From positions 1 to 36,855 of the forward strand of contig JAQBBE010000325.1 of NCBI GenBank assembly GCA_032126435.1: a stretch of DNA of 36,855 nucleotides. Direction: 5' to 3'. The notes below the pieces were generated by a model. The model made no database searches. It was not told the origin of the DNA and saw only the letters and a list, made by a program, of their open reading frames with translations. The translations under genes were made by a program, and so were the position numbers. Below are positions 9,402 to 17,459 of this stretch, one piece after another; within the stretch, counting starts at the first letter, position 1, and each line of letters starts with the position of its first letter. Source of the DNA: JAAXQD01 sp032126435. GTDB lineage: Bacteria > Desulfobacterota > Desulfobacteria > Desulfobacterales > UBA11574.

Positions 9402-10001
9402 CTATAATTCCCCAATCCTGAATCTTGCGAATCGTTTGATTGAAATGTTCTCACCGATTTTTGCAATCATTTCATTGAGTAGATCTTCAACAGCGATATC
9501 GGGATCACGAACGTAAGCCTGATTCATCAGGCAATTTTCCTTGAAATATTTCTGCATCTTACCTTCTACAATTTTATCCGCTATTTTTTCAGGTTTGCCC
9601 ATTTCCAGTACCTGGCCCCGATAGATTTCCTTTTCCCTGTTGATGGTCTCTTCAGGAACGTCTTCGGGTCGGATCCCAACAGGATTGGTGGCTGCAATGT
9701 GCATCGCAATATTTTTTGCAAATTCCTTGAAATCGTCATTTTTTGCAACAAAATCGGTTTCACAATTAACTTCAACCAGAACCCCAAGCTTGTTGTCCAT
9801 ATGGATATAAGACTCGATGATCCCCTCTGCCATCGCCCTTCCGGCTCGCTTAGCAGCCGTCGCCAAACCTTTTTTTCTCAAGAAATCGACAGCCTGACTC
9901 ATATCACCCTCACACGCTGCAAGTGCTCCTTTACAATCCATAATTCCGGCGCCGGTCTTCTCGCGAAGCTCCTTAACCATTGTCGCACTAATTGTTGACA
10001 T
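9402..10001 (-). CDS. tsf: Elongation factor Ts
   Basis: Guanine nucleotide exchange factor for EF-Tu. The N-terminal UBA-like domain has VKELREKTGAGIMDCKGAL, and the core has the VEVNCETDFVAKNDDF signature near residues 75-90. At 199 residues it is the short form of the family: it has one core subdomain instead of the longer coiled-coil form of E. coli (about 283). Short forms are common outside gammaproteobacteria. A GTG directly before it (10004) opens the frame, but the ATG at 10001 sits 7 nt after GGAG and is preferred. It starts 2 nt after the rpsB stop. Confidence 0.95.
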   Translation of the reverse strand: MSTISATMVKELREKTGAGIMDCKGALAACEGDMSQAVDFLRKKGLATAAKRAGRAMAEGIIESYIHMDNKLGVLVEVNCETDFVAKNDDFKEFAKNIAMHIAATNPVGIRPEDVPEETINREKEIYRGQVLEMGKPEKIADKIVEGKMQKYFKENCLMNQAYVRDPDIAVEDLLNEMIAKIGENISIKRFARFRIGEL

Positions 10002-10003
10002 CA

Positions 10004-10924
10004 CTATTCTCCTGTTCTTTCTGCTTCAGTATTTTCCCCGGATTCTTCGCTGTTAGAATGTTTTAATTTTTCAGAATCAGGTTCCCTTTCAGGTGTTGTT
10101 CTTTTAATTATCTCTACAACGGGACCTTCTGAACCGTCTGAAATCACCTTCCGTTCACCCGGTCTTAACTCCGCGCTGGCAGCTTCCACAGCAGACACCT
10201 CTTCTATTTCTTTGTCGGCTTCAGCCTGCTGTTTTTCAGCCAGACGTTCTTTTCCTTCAGTACAAGCATCGGCCATTCTGGATGTAATGAGCCGAATTGC
10301 ACGGATTGCATCATCATTCCCCGGTATAATATAATCGATTTCATCAGGATCGCAATTGGTATCCACAATCGCAATGATAGGGATCCCCAGGCGTCTTCCC
10401 TCACGGACGGCAATGGCTTCATTTTTTGGGTCAACAACAAAAATCGCCCCTGGAAGCCCGTTCATGGTTCTGATTCCGCCAAGATTGTTATCGAGCTTTA
10501 TGCGCTCCTTTCTTAATTTCAGCCTCTCTTTTTTGGGAAAAAGATCGATAGATTGATCGTTTACAATGCCGTTAAGATAGTTCAAGCGGTCTATACTTTT
10601 TTTTATGGTGTGAAAATTTGTCAACATTCCGCCCAACCACCTGTTATGAACGTAAAACATCTCACATCGATTCGCTTCTTCATAGATCGACTCTCTCGCT
10701 TGTTTCTTTGTACCCACAAAAAGCAGCGATTTGCCATTTTCCACCGTTTCGACAACAAAATCGTACACGGTTCTGAACATCCGAACGGTTTTCTGAAGAT
10801 CGATAATATAGATACCGTTCCTGGCCCCAAAGATATAAGGTTTCATCTTCGGATTCCAACGTTTTGTCTGATGACCAAAATGAACTCCGGCTTCAAGGAG
10901 TTCTTTCATTGTAATGTAAGCCAT
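10004..10924 (-). CDS. rpsB: Ribosomal protein S2 with charged C-terminal tail
   Basis: Small-subunit protein S2. The start MAYITMKELLEAGVHFGHQT and the segment RWLGGMLTNFHTI are characteristic, as is GIPIIAIVDTNCDPD followed by YIIPGNDDA. The folded part ends near residue 230. Beyond it is a roughly 70-residue low-complexity tail rich in Glu, Lys, Ser and Arg, making 306 residues against the usual 240-260. The ATG at 10924 follows a GGGAG box. The 185-nt leader upstream contains a short CCCCG/CGGGG hairpin (10980-10994) and a weak candidate promoter. S2 is known to autoregulate its operon in some bacteria, but no known leader motif could be recognised here. Confidence 0.96.
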   Translation of the reverse strand: MAYITMKELLEAGVHFGHQTKRWNPKMKPYIFGARNGIYIIDLQKTVRMFRTVYDFVVETVENGKSLLFVGTKKQARESIYEEANRCEMFYVHNRWLGGMLTNFHTIKKSIDRLNYLNGIVNDQSIDLFPKKERLKLRKERIKLDNNLGGIRTMNGLPGAIFVVDPKNEAIAVREGRRLGIPIIAIVDTNCDPDEIDYIIPGNDDAIRAIRLITSRMADACTEGKERLAEKQQAEADKEIEEVSAVEAASAELRPGERKVISDGSEGPVVEIIKRTTPEREPDSEKLKHSNSEESGENTEAERTGE

Positions 10925-11039
10925 TCTTTTCTCCCTTCTTAATCGGTTTTTCCACCGCCCATATCATTCCTGCATCCGACCCCGCCATTCGGGGCACCGG
11001 GAAATAGGTCCAAAGGCGTGCGAATTTATTAAACTGATA

Positions 11040-11068
11040 TATTTAACAAATAAAATGTCGCCTCGCAA
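11040..11068 (-). promoter_or_regulatory. Weak candidate promoter for rpsB
   Basis: On the minus strand TTGCGA (11068-11063), 17-nt spacer, TAAATA (11045-11040), in the AT-rich gap between prmC and rpsB. The -10 is a half match only. A start here would give a leader of about 110 nt. Confidence 0.3.
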
Positions 11069-11109
11069 CATTTTTTTAAATTTTTTGCCTTTAAAACGCC
11101 GTGTTTTTG

Positions 11110-12024
11110 TTATGTTTCCTTTTTCTGCATCTGGACAATACGATCGTATCCGCTGTAATCTTTTGTAAAGATTACTTTTTCATAATTCCCGGACTGTTCG
11201 ATGATTTTCAGAACATCATCTTTCTGATCATGACCGATCTCCAGCAACAGGTAGCCTTCCCGGCAGAGATGCAGATGCGCGGCATTCACGATAGATCTTA
11301 AACTTGAAAGTCCGTCTTCACCGCCGTCAAGGGCCGAAATCGGCTCATACCGGTTAATTTCAGGTTGAAGCCCGGCGATCACCCCACTCGGAACATACGG
11401 CGGATTTGATACAATAACATCAAACATCGGTTTGCCGGTACCGAAAGTGTCAAACCAGTCCGAACAAAAAAAATTGACACCACAATGGAGACCATGACGC
11501 TCTGCATTTTGTTTGGCCTGCACCGCCGCCGCAATTGCCCTGTCAGATGCAAAGAAAAGATGATTGGGCCGCATGGATGCAAGTGCCAGAATTACAGCTC
11601 CGGACCCCGTGCCCATCTCTAATATTCGCTTTCGTGTTAGGTGTTGTTTGGATATTGAATCTTCCGGCAATAGTTTTAAAGCAGCCTCAACCAAAAACTC
11701 GGTTTCAGGTCTCGGAATCAGAACATCTTTTGTAACTGCAAAATCCATGGACCAGAATTCTTTGAATCCCAAAATGTATGCAACCGGCTCCCTTTTAACC
11801 CGCCTTTTCATCAACGCCTTAAACCGTGACAATTCTTCTGCACATAGCGGCTGATCGTATCGCAAATACAAATCTATCCTTTTTAATTCTAAGACATGGG
11901 CAAGAAGTATTTCAGCTGTCGCTCTTGGGCTTTCTATATCTCGGGATTTAAAATAAGAAGTGGTCCACTTGAGGAGTTTTATTATGGTCCATTCAGGATC
12001 AATGGAGTTCGTCGGGTTTTGCAT
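11110..12024 (-). CDS. prmC: Release factor glutamine methyltransferase
   Basis: Methylates the glutamine of the GGQ motif in RF1 and RF2 using S-adenosylmethionine. Motif I is ILEMGTGSGAVILALA near residues 134-149, and the catalytic NPPY is at 207-210 in VSNPPYVPS. The N-terminal helical domain with the PVAYILGFKEFW segment is intact. Length 304 is slightly above the usual 280. Its ATG at 12024 lies inside prfA (26-nt overlap), its own substrate gene, an arrangement conserved in many bacteria and implying coupled translation. Confidence 0.94.
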   Translation of the reverse strand: MQNPTNSIDPEWTIIKLLKWTTSYFKSRDIESPRATAEILLAHVLELKRIDLYLRYDQPLCAEELSRFKALMKRRVKREPVAYILGFKEFWSMDFAVTKDVLIPRPETEFLVEAALKLLPEDSISKQHLTRKRILEMGTGSGAVILALASMRPNHLFFASDRAIAAAVQAKQNAERHGLHCGVNFFCSDWFDTFGTGKPMFDVIVSNPPYVPSGVIAGLQPEINRYEPISALDGGEDGLSSLRSIVNAAHLHLCREGYLLLEIGHDQKDDVLKIIEQSGNYEKVIFTKDYSGYDRIVQMQKKET

Positions 12025-13078
12025 TCTGTAATGCCCGGGTCTGATAAAAAGTTGAAAGCTCTTCTATGATTTCATCTATTTCGCCCTGCAGAATCTGTTC
12101 AAGTTTGTATAGGGTGAGCCCAATTCGGTGGTCGGTAACTCTGCTCTGGGGAAAGTTGTAGGTTCTGATTCTTCCGCTTCTATCTCCATCTCCGATCTGG
12201 GTTTTTCGCTCTTGGGATCTCTTTTCGTTCTGCTCCCTGATCATACGATCGAGAATGCGGGCACGGAGGACTTTCATGCCTTTGTTTTTGTTCTTTAATT
12301 GCGATTTTTCATCCTGGCATGAAACAACAATACCTGTCGGGAGGTGGGTAAGACGTACGGCTGAGTCGGTTGTATTGACACTCTGGCCGCCCGGTCCGGT
12401 CGCTCGGAATACATCGACTTTAATCTCACTCGGATCAATATGGAGCTCGACATCTTCGGCTTCGGGCAGAACCGCAACGGTAACCGCAGACGTGTGTATC
12501 CGCCCCTGTGTCTCGGTTTCCGGAACACGTTGAACACGATGTGTACCACTTTCATATTTAAAACAGCTGTATGCCCCTTTTCCATGGATCATGGCGACAA
12601 TCTCTTTTAACCCACCGACCCCGGTGGCGTGATGGCTTAAGACTTCGACTTTCCAGTTCTTGCCTTCAACATACCTGCTGTACATTCTGAAAAGATCACT
12701 GACAAACAGCCCGGCTTCTTCTCCACCTGTACCGGCCCGTATTTCAAGGATAACATTCTTATCATCACTGGAATCTTTGGGCAAAAGCAGCTTTTTGAGA
12801 TCTTTTTCAAAGCGCTCTTTTTTGAGGGTGAGGGCATTGACTTCCTCACGGGCCATCTCTTTGATATCCGGATCTTTATCTTTCAACAACTCCATGCTGT
12901 CATCGAGTTCCGATAGGGTCTTTTTATACTTTCGGAAAACGGATACAATCTTTTTGAGATCGGAATGTTCCCGGCTGTACTTCTGGTATGCCTCCAGATC
13001 CTGAACAATTGCAGGATCGCTTAAAAGATTTTCTACCGCTAAAAAGCGATTCTCAACACCTGTTAATTTATCGAACAT
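11999..13078 (-). CDS. prfA: Peptide chain release factor 1
   Basis: Class I release factor that reads UAA and UAG. The GGQ motif is at residues 230-232 in ATGPGGQSVNTTDSAVR. The codon-recognition tripeptide is PET (186-188), the same form recalled for Bacillus subtilis RF1, and clearly not the SPF of RF2. Length 359 is standard and there is no RF2-type programmed frameshift. It is followed by prmC. The upstream region (13079-13313) holds a terminator for rpmE and two mutually exclusive hairpins, so prfA probably has its own promoter, which I could not pin down. Confidence 0.96.
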   Translation of the reverse strand: MFDKLTGVENRFLAVENLLSDPAIVQDLEAYQKYSREHSDLKKIVSVFRKYKKTLSELDDSMELLKDKDPDIKEMAREEVNALTLKKERFEKDLKKLLLPKDSSDDKNVILEIRAGTGGEEAGLFVSDLFRMYSRYVEGKNWKVEVLSHHATGVGGLKEIVAMIHGKGAYSCFKYESGTHRVQRVPETETQGRIHTSAVTVAVLPEAEDVELHIDPSEIKVDVFRATGPGGQSVNTTDSAVRLTHLPTGIVVSCQDEKSQLKNKNKGMKVLRARILDRMIREQNEKRSQERKTQIGDGDRSGRIRTYNFPQSRVTDHRIGLTLYKLEQILQGEIDEIIEELSTFYQTRALQNAKPDELH

Positions 13079-13123
13079 GGTTCATATTCAGCGATACACG
13101 AAGTTTATCCGCCTCAGGAAGAT

Positions 13124-13173
13124 CAGGCCGTTAAAAACCGGATTGCCTGAATGTTCCATCCTTTCAACGGCCT
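13124..13173 (-). promoter_or_regulatory. Alternative hairpins in the prfA leader
   Basis: On the prfA-sense strand an 8-bp perfect stem, AGGCCGTT with AACGGCCT (13166-13173 and 13125-13132), can form 46 nt before the prfA start. A competing 5-bp stem, CAGGC with GCCTG (13145-13149 and 13124-13128), shares the GCCT bases, so both cannot form together. No U-tract follows, so it is not an intrinsic terminator. A regulatory role is inference. Confidence 0.35.
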
Positions 13174-13227
13174 AAAATGTTATGTAAAAACAAGTGGTGA
13201 ATGTTTCTTGCCGAAAAAATATCACTT

Positions 13228-13262
13228 AAAAAAAATGGCGTCGTAAAAAATAAAACGCCCAT
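13228..13262 (-). terminator. Intrinsic terminator after rpmE
   Basis: On the minus strand ATGGGCGT pairs with ACGCCAT (7 bp with one bulged G, loop about 13 nt) and is followed at once by eight T. It lies 51 nt beyond the rpmE stop, separating rho-rpmE from prfA-prmC. The structure is a textbook intrinsic terminator. Confidence 0.8.
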
Positions 13263-13313
13263 TATCGCTTGCTTCAATATATGAAGATTTAAAAGAATAC
13301 GTGAATGGGCTGT

Positions 13314-13523
13314 CTATTTTTTCTGAAATTTTTCATATTTCTTGCGGAAACGCTCAATTCGACCAGCAGTGTCCACAAGTTTCTGTTTTCCCGTAAAAAA
13401 AGGATGACATTTCGAACAGATCTCAACGCGTATATCCGATTTTGTCGAACCGGCCTCCAACACATTTCCACATGCGCACTTTATGGTTGTCTCTGAATAC
13501 TCAGGGTGAATGTCCGCCTTCAT
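13314..13523 (-). CDS. rpmE: Ribosomal protein L31, zinc (C+) form
   Basis: Large-subunit protein L31, 69 residues from the ATG at 13523, which has GGAGG about 9 nt upstream. The open frame extends 11 codons further but lacks a site there. The start MKADIHPEYSETTIKCACGN and the segment EICSKCHPFFTGKQK are family hallmarks. The cysteine pairs (CAC and CSKC) mark the zinc-binding form, whose paralogue switch under zinc limitation is known from other bacteria. It follows rho by 25 nt, a conserved pairing, and is closed by the terminator at 13228-13262. Confidence 0.95.
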   Translation of the reverse strand: MKADIHPEYSETTIKCACGNVLEAGSTKSDIRVEICSKCHPFFTGKQKLVDTAGRIERFRKKYEKFQKK

Positions 13524-13548
13524 GTATTTTAAACCTCCTATTTCCTTT

Positions 13549-14796
13549 TTATGCATTCATGGAATTTAGAAAATGCTTATTATCCTTGGTTCCATTCATT
13601 TTATCAAGCAAAAATTCAAGACTGTCTACAGGATTTAACGATGAAAGTAGTTTTCTTAAAATCCATACACGTGTCAAAGTATCATGATCCAGAAGGAGCT
13701 CTTCCTTACGCGTACCGGATTTCTTGATATCAATTGCGGGAAAGACGCGTTTGTCGGCAAGTCTTCTATCGAGTTGAATCTCCATATTGCCGGTGCCTTT
13801 GAATTCTTCAAAAATAACCTCATCCATACGGCTTCCGGTATCCACCAGAGCCGTTGCAATAATGGTCAGGCTTCCGCCCTCTTCAATGTTTCTGGCAGCA
13901 CCGAAAAAGCGTTTCGGGCGTTGAAGCGCATTTGAATCAACGCCACCGGAAAGGATTTTTCCACTGGGAGGGATAACCGAATTGTATGCCCGAGCAAGTC
14001 TGGTTATACTATCCAATAAGATAACAACGTCCTTTTTATGCTCCACAAGGCGCTTGGCTTTCTCTATGACCATTTCTGCGACCTGCACATGCCTTTCGGC
14101 CGGTTCGTCAAAGGTGGAACTGATCACTTCACCATCCACGGATCGTTGCATATCCGTAACCTCTTCCGGCCGCTCATCAATGAGCAGTACAAACAGAACA
14201 ATATCCTTATGATTGGCGCTGATACTATTGGCAATCGACTGTAAAAGCATTGTCTTACCGGATCTGGGAGGTGAAACAATCAATCCTCTCTGGCCAAAAC
14301 CGATGGGCGTCAAAAGGTCCATTATTCTCATGGAATAATTATCAGAATCGGCTTCGAGCATTGTCTTTCTGTCAGGATACAGCGGTGTCAGATTGTCAAA
14401 AAGGATTTTTTCTCTGGCCACCTCCGGATCTTCATAATTGACCGCTTCAACCTTTAACAGCGCGAAATATCTTTCCGTCTCCTTTGGCTGACGGATTTGA
14501 CCGGAAACCGTATCACCGGTTCTCAAATTGAAACGACGTATCTGCGATGGTGACACATAAATATCGTCAGGTCCCGGCAAATAATTGTAATTCGGTGCGC
14601 GCAAAAATCCGAATCCATCGGGCAAAATTTCGAGCGTGCCTTCTCCGAATATCAAACCGGTCTTCTCGATTTCTGCCTGAAGCAGGGCAAAAATAAGATC
14701 TTGCTTTCTCATCCCAGCGGCGCCTTCAATTTTGAAAGCTTTGGCCATCTGGTTCAGCTCGCTGATTTTCTTTTCTTTAAGCTCAACAATATTCAT
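13549..14796 (-). CDS. rho: Transcription termination factor Rho
   Basis: Hexameric RNA-dependent ATPase/translocase. Residues about 5-40 form the Rho N-terminal helical domain, followed by the cold-shock-like RNA-binding domain with GFGFLR (about 61-66). Walker A is PPRSGKT (176-182) and Walker B is the hydrophobic strand ending VILLDSITRLARAYN. Length 415 is close to E. coli Rho (419). The ATG at 14796 has GGAGG about 11 nt upstream. A candidate promoter at 15117-15143 would give a leader of about 310 nt, which fits the known autogenous control of rho in other bacteria. Confidence 0.97.
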   Translation of the reverse strand: MNIVELKEKKISELNQMAKAFKIEGAAGMRKQDLIFALLQAEIEKTGLIFGEGTLEILPDGFGFLRAPNYNYLPGPDDIYVSPSQIRRFNLRTGDTVSGQIRQPKETERYFALLKVEAVNYEDPEVAREKILFDNLTPLYPDRKTMLEADSDNYSMRIMDLLTPIGFGQRGLIVSPPRSGKTMLLQSIANSISANHKDIVLFVLLIDERPEEVTDMQRSVDGEVISSTFDEPAERHVQVAEMVIEKAKRLVEHKKDVVILLDSITRLARAYNSVIPPSGKILSGGVDSNALQRPKRFFGAARNIEEGGSLTIIATALVDTGSRMDEVIFEEFKGTGNMEIQLDRRLADKRVFPAIDIKKSGTRKEELLLDHDTLTRVWILRKLLSSLNPVDSLEFLLDKMNGTKDNKHFLNSMNA

Positions 14797-15128
14797 TAAA
14801 AAATTATCCCTCCAAGTAAATATTATGGTTTTATATCTTCTAAGTATTTGAAAATTTATTTATTTTTTACCCTGCCAGGCTGGTTAAATCAGAAATTTTA
14901 AGCCGGAGTAGAATTTTTCTCTTTTTCACTGGAACCGTTATTCTGTGGATTCAATTATTCCCTGTTTAACAGGAAGAATTTACAAAACAATTTTTCAAAA
15001 TGGATCCATGTTGGCTTTAATGAAAGAATATGGATTTTCAGTGAACTAAAAATAGAGGAAATAGGCATTCTCTCCAAATGGCGGGATCCAACAGGTATGT
15101 TTTTATTTTCCTGAAAATTATATCATGA
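14797..15128. other. Gene-free 332-nt rho leader region
   Basis: AT-rich stretch between the rho start and the coaE stop. Read in the rho direction it holds a possible 37-codon leader frame (15068 down to 14955, ATG with a GGAG box only 3 nt upstream, rich in Ile, Leu, Phe, Lys) that ends just after a perfect CCTGTT-T-AACAGG palindrome (14961-14973). No structural RNA family was recognised. The leader frame is suggestive only. Confidence 0.4.
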
Positions 15129-15143
15129 TTATGTGCCTGTCAA
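15117..15143 (-). promoter_or_regulatory. Candidate sigma-70 promoter for rho
   Basis: On the minus strand a perfect TTGACA (15143-15138) and a perfect TATAAT (15122-15117) are separated by 15 nt, two short of ideal. The element straddles the coaE stop codon and points toward rho, about 320 nt away. The hexamers are as seen; activity with the short spacer is inferred. Confidence 0.45.
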
Positions 15144-15779
15144 GGGCTTTTTCTTTTTTTTGTATGGTTTGAAAGATTTTTCATATAAAAAATCGACAGC
15201 CTCCATCAATCGCGCCGTTGAACCCTCATTCGATAATACAAAATCAGCACGTCCAATTTTGTCTTTGTCCGGCATCTGGACATGAATGAGGTTTTCAGCC
15301 TCATCACGGGATATGTTGTCACGCACCATCAGTCTTTTAACCCGCAATTCATGACCGGCGCTTACAAGAATAATCCAATCGAACTGTTCTTGTATATTCA
15401 GTTCAAAAAGGAGTGGAACTTCTACCACGACAATTTCACAACCTTCATTTTCCGAACAGGTTATCTTTTCCCGCATAAGGTTCGATATTTCAGGGTGAAC
15501 AATACGCTCCAGAGTCAATCGTGCAGCATCATCGTTGATGATCATTCGCCGCAACATTTTACGATTCAATGTCGCATCGCTAAGCAAGACCGTCTCCCCG
15601 AAAAAATCCACGATTTTTTTATACGCCGTCGAGTTCGGAGCAACAGCTTCCCTTGCCATGGCATCGGAGCTTATGACCTTTATCCCCAGTTCCTTAAATC
15701 GGTTGCAAACAGAGGTTTTTCCAGATCCGGCACCGCCTGTCACAGCAACTCTTAAAATTTTTGTTCTTGTTTTATCCAT
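15129..15779 (-). CDS. coaE: Dephospho-CoA kinase
   Basis: Catalyses the last step of coenzyme A synthesis, phosphorylating the 3'-hydroxyl of dephospho-CoA. The P-loop GGAGSGKTS lies at residues 15-23, followed by the VISSDAMAREAV segment that is the family's D-A-R motif, and VVVEVPLLFE in the middle. Length 216 is normal, ending in a lysine-rich tail (KKKKKP). It is the first gene of the leftward block and diverges from the nucleotidyltransferase across a 122-nt gap. A strong ribosome-binding site is not obvious upstream of the ATG at 15779. Confidence 0.94.
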   Translation of the reverse strand: MDKTRTKILRVAVTGGAGSGKTSVCNRFKELGIKVISSDAMAREAVAPNSTAYKKIVDFFGETVLLSDATLNRKMLRRMIINDDAARLTLERIVHPEISNLMREKITCSENEGCEIVVVEVPLLFELNIQEQFDWIILVSAGHELRVKRLMVRDNISRDEAENLIHVQMPDKDKIGRADFVLSNEGSTARLMEAVDFLYEKSFKPYKKKKKPLTGT

Positions 15780-15901
15780 ATGGGTATCCGGATAGACACA
15801 GACCTAAAATGATGATAATAAACATACAATCAAGAAAATCAAGAACGCAATGAAATTAACCACCCCGTTGCAAACGGATGGGGCATATGACGATTTAATT
15901 C

Positions 15902-17281
15902 ATGATTCCATTCAATAAAGACATCTTGCCCGAAACAAAAGATACATATATCGTCGGCGGGACGATCAGGGATCTGCTTCTGCACCGGACCCCCACCGAT
16001 TATGACATTGCAGTCACCGGAGATCCAGAAAATTTTGCTGAAAAGCTGGCTGAAAGAACCAAAGGGCACGTTATCAAGCTTGGCAAACCGGGGCAAACGA
16101 CGATCAGGGTAGCATCGGGTGACAAGATATTCGACATAACATCTTTAAACGGGACATCCATAGAAGACGATCTTAAAAAAAGAGATTTTACCATCAACGC
16201 CATGGCATACCATGTGTATTCAGAGGAAGTTATCGACTGCCTGGGCGGGCTCCAGGATCTTGCCGATAAAAAAATTCGTATGGTTTCACGGAAAATTTTC
16301 ATTAAGGATCCTGTAAGGCTGATACGTGCTTATAGAATAGGCGCTCACCTGAATTTCAGAATTGAATCCCAGACAGCGTCGACGATAAAAGCTGATGCGG
16401 AACTGATACATAATTCAGCCGGAGAGCGAATTCGTGTTGAACTTTTTTCAATGCTCGGCACGTCCAAATCGTACGATTATCTTTCCCAAATGGACAACAG
16501 CGGGCTCTTAACCGAAATTCTCCCTGATCTTGCCCCCCTAAAAGGGTGCCTCCAGAACCGTCATCATCTTTACGATGTATTTGAACATACAATGAAGGCA
16601 TATGATCATCTCGAAATCCTGTTGAATGAGTTGAAAAAAGTCCTTCCGGATACGTTTACCCAAATTCAACAATATGTCGACAAAAACAGACCGGCGCTTA
16701 TCAAGTGCGCGATCCTTTTGCACGACATCGGGAAGCCGCTGGTAAAAAGCACAGACAGCAACGGCAGAAGCCACTTCTACGGTCATGCCCGGAAAAGTGC
16801 GGATCTGGCTCAAAAAATCAGCCAGAAGCTTAGATTTTCTAACCATGAAAAGCAGTTCATCGATTTTATCATCCGCAATCATATGAAACCGCTGTTCCTT
16901 TTTACAGCGCATGAAAAAAAGATGCTAACGCAAAAAAGTTTAATACGTTTTTATAAAAAATGCGGCGACATCACACCGGCCCTTCTTCTGCATGCCATTG
17001 CCGATATAAAGGCAAAACAAAACGGAACACATCAAAGAAACAGGGCGCTTATAGGCTTTGCAAAAAAGATGATATACGATTTTTTTAATCGTTTTAAACC
17101 CGTAAGCAATGAACCACCGCTAATAACCGGCCATGATCTCATTAAAGTATTCGGGCTTACACCGTCACCTTTGTTTAAAAAAATCCTTGATCTTGTTGAC
17201 GAGGCCAAATTAACCCATACCATTAAAAACAGGACCGAAGCGTTAGCACTGGTCAAAGAATACTTAAACCTTAAAGGTTAA
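15902..17281 (+). CDS. cca: tRNA nucleotidyltransferase/poly(A) polymerase family protein with HD domain
   Basis: Class II nucleotidyltransferase likely to add or repair the tRNA 3'-CCA end. The head domain shows YIVGGTIRD (GG at 19-20) and the catalytic DYD (Asp33, Asp35), then the RDFTINAMAY motif, and the arginine-rich DPVRLIRAYRIGAH region that contributes base recognition. A C-terminal HD phosphohydrolase-type domain follows, with HLYDVFEHT and ILLHDIGKP. At 459 residues it is longer than E. coli Cca (412). Poly(A) polymerase or a CC- or A-adding enzyme cannot be excluded by reading alone. The start lacks a clear ribosome-binding site. Confidence 0.85.
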   Translation: MIPFNKDILPETKDTYIVGGTIRDLLLHRTPTDYDIAVTGDPENFAEKLAERTKGHVIKLGKPGQTTIRVASGDKIFDITSLNGTSIEDDLKKRDFTINAMAYHVYSEEVIDCLGGLQDLADKKIRMVSRKIFIKDPVRLIRAYRIGAHLNFRIESQTASTIKADAELIHNSAGERIRVELFSMLGTSKSYDYLSQMDNSGLLTEILPDLAPLKGCLQNRHHLYDVFEHTMKAYDHLEILLNELKKVLPDTFTQIQQYVDKNRPALIKCAILLHDIGKPLVKSTDSNGRSHFYGHARKSADLAQKISQKLRFSNHEKQFIDFIIRNHMKPLFLFTAHEKKMLTQKSLIRFYKKCGDITPALLLHAIADIKAKQNGTHQRNRALIGFAKKMIYDFFNRFKPVSNEPPLITGHDLIKVFGLTPSPLFKKILDLVDEAKLTHTIKNRTEALALVKEYLNLKG

Positions 17282-17354
17282 ACATCAAAACCTGAGTGTG
17301 TTCGCCCTTTGAAAAAAAGTTAAGAAAGTTAATGAAGGATTTAGCTTCCAAGTC

Positions 17355-17383
17355 TTGACAATATACTCCTATTTATATAGTAA
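17355..17383 (+). promoter_or_regulatory. Sigma-70 promoter upstream of adk
   Basis: TTGACA at 17355-17360 and TAGTAA at 17378-17383, spacing 17 nt, in an AT-rich gap between cca and adk. A transcription start near 17390 would give a leader of about 70 nt. TATAGT (17376-17381, spacing 15) is an alternative -10. Confidence 0.6.
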
Positions 17384-17459
17384 AGCTGAAAATAATGATA
17401 TCGATAAAAATATATGCAACTTATAAATCTTAAAATAAACTGCGAAAGGAGAATCAGAC

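Noticed and set aside
12515..12523. Unusual PET codon-recognition motif in RF1
   Set aside because: PET occurs in other bacterial RF1 proteins, so it is not evidence of altered stop-codon reading.
14961..14973. CCTGTT-T-AACAGG as a LexA-type operator
   Set aside because: It does not match the LexA boxes I know, is 13 nt with almost no loop, and lies within a transcribed leader; kept only as part of the rho-leader observation.
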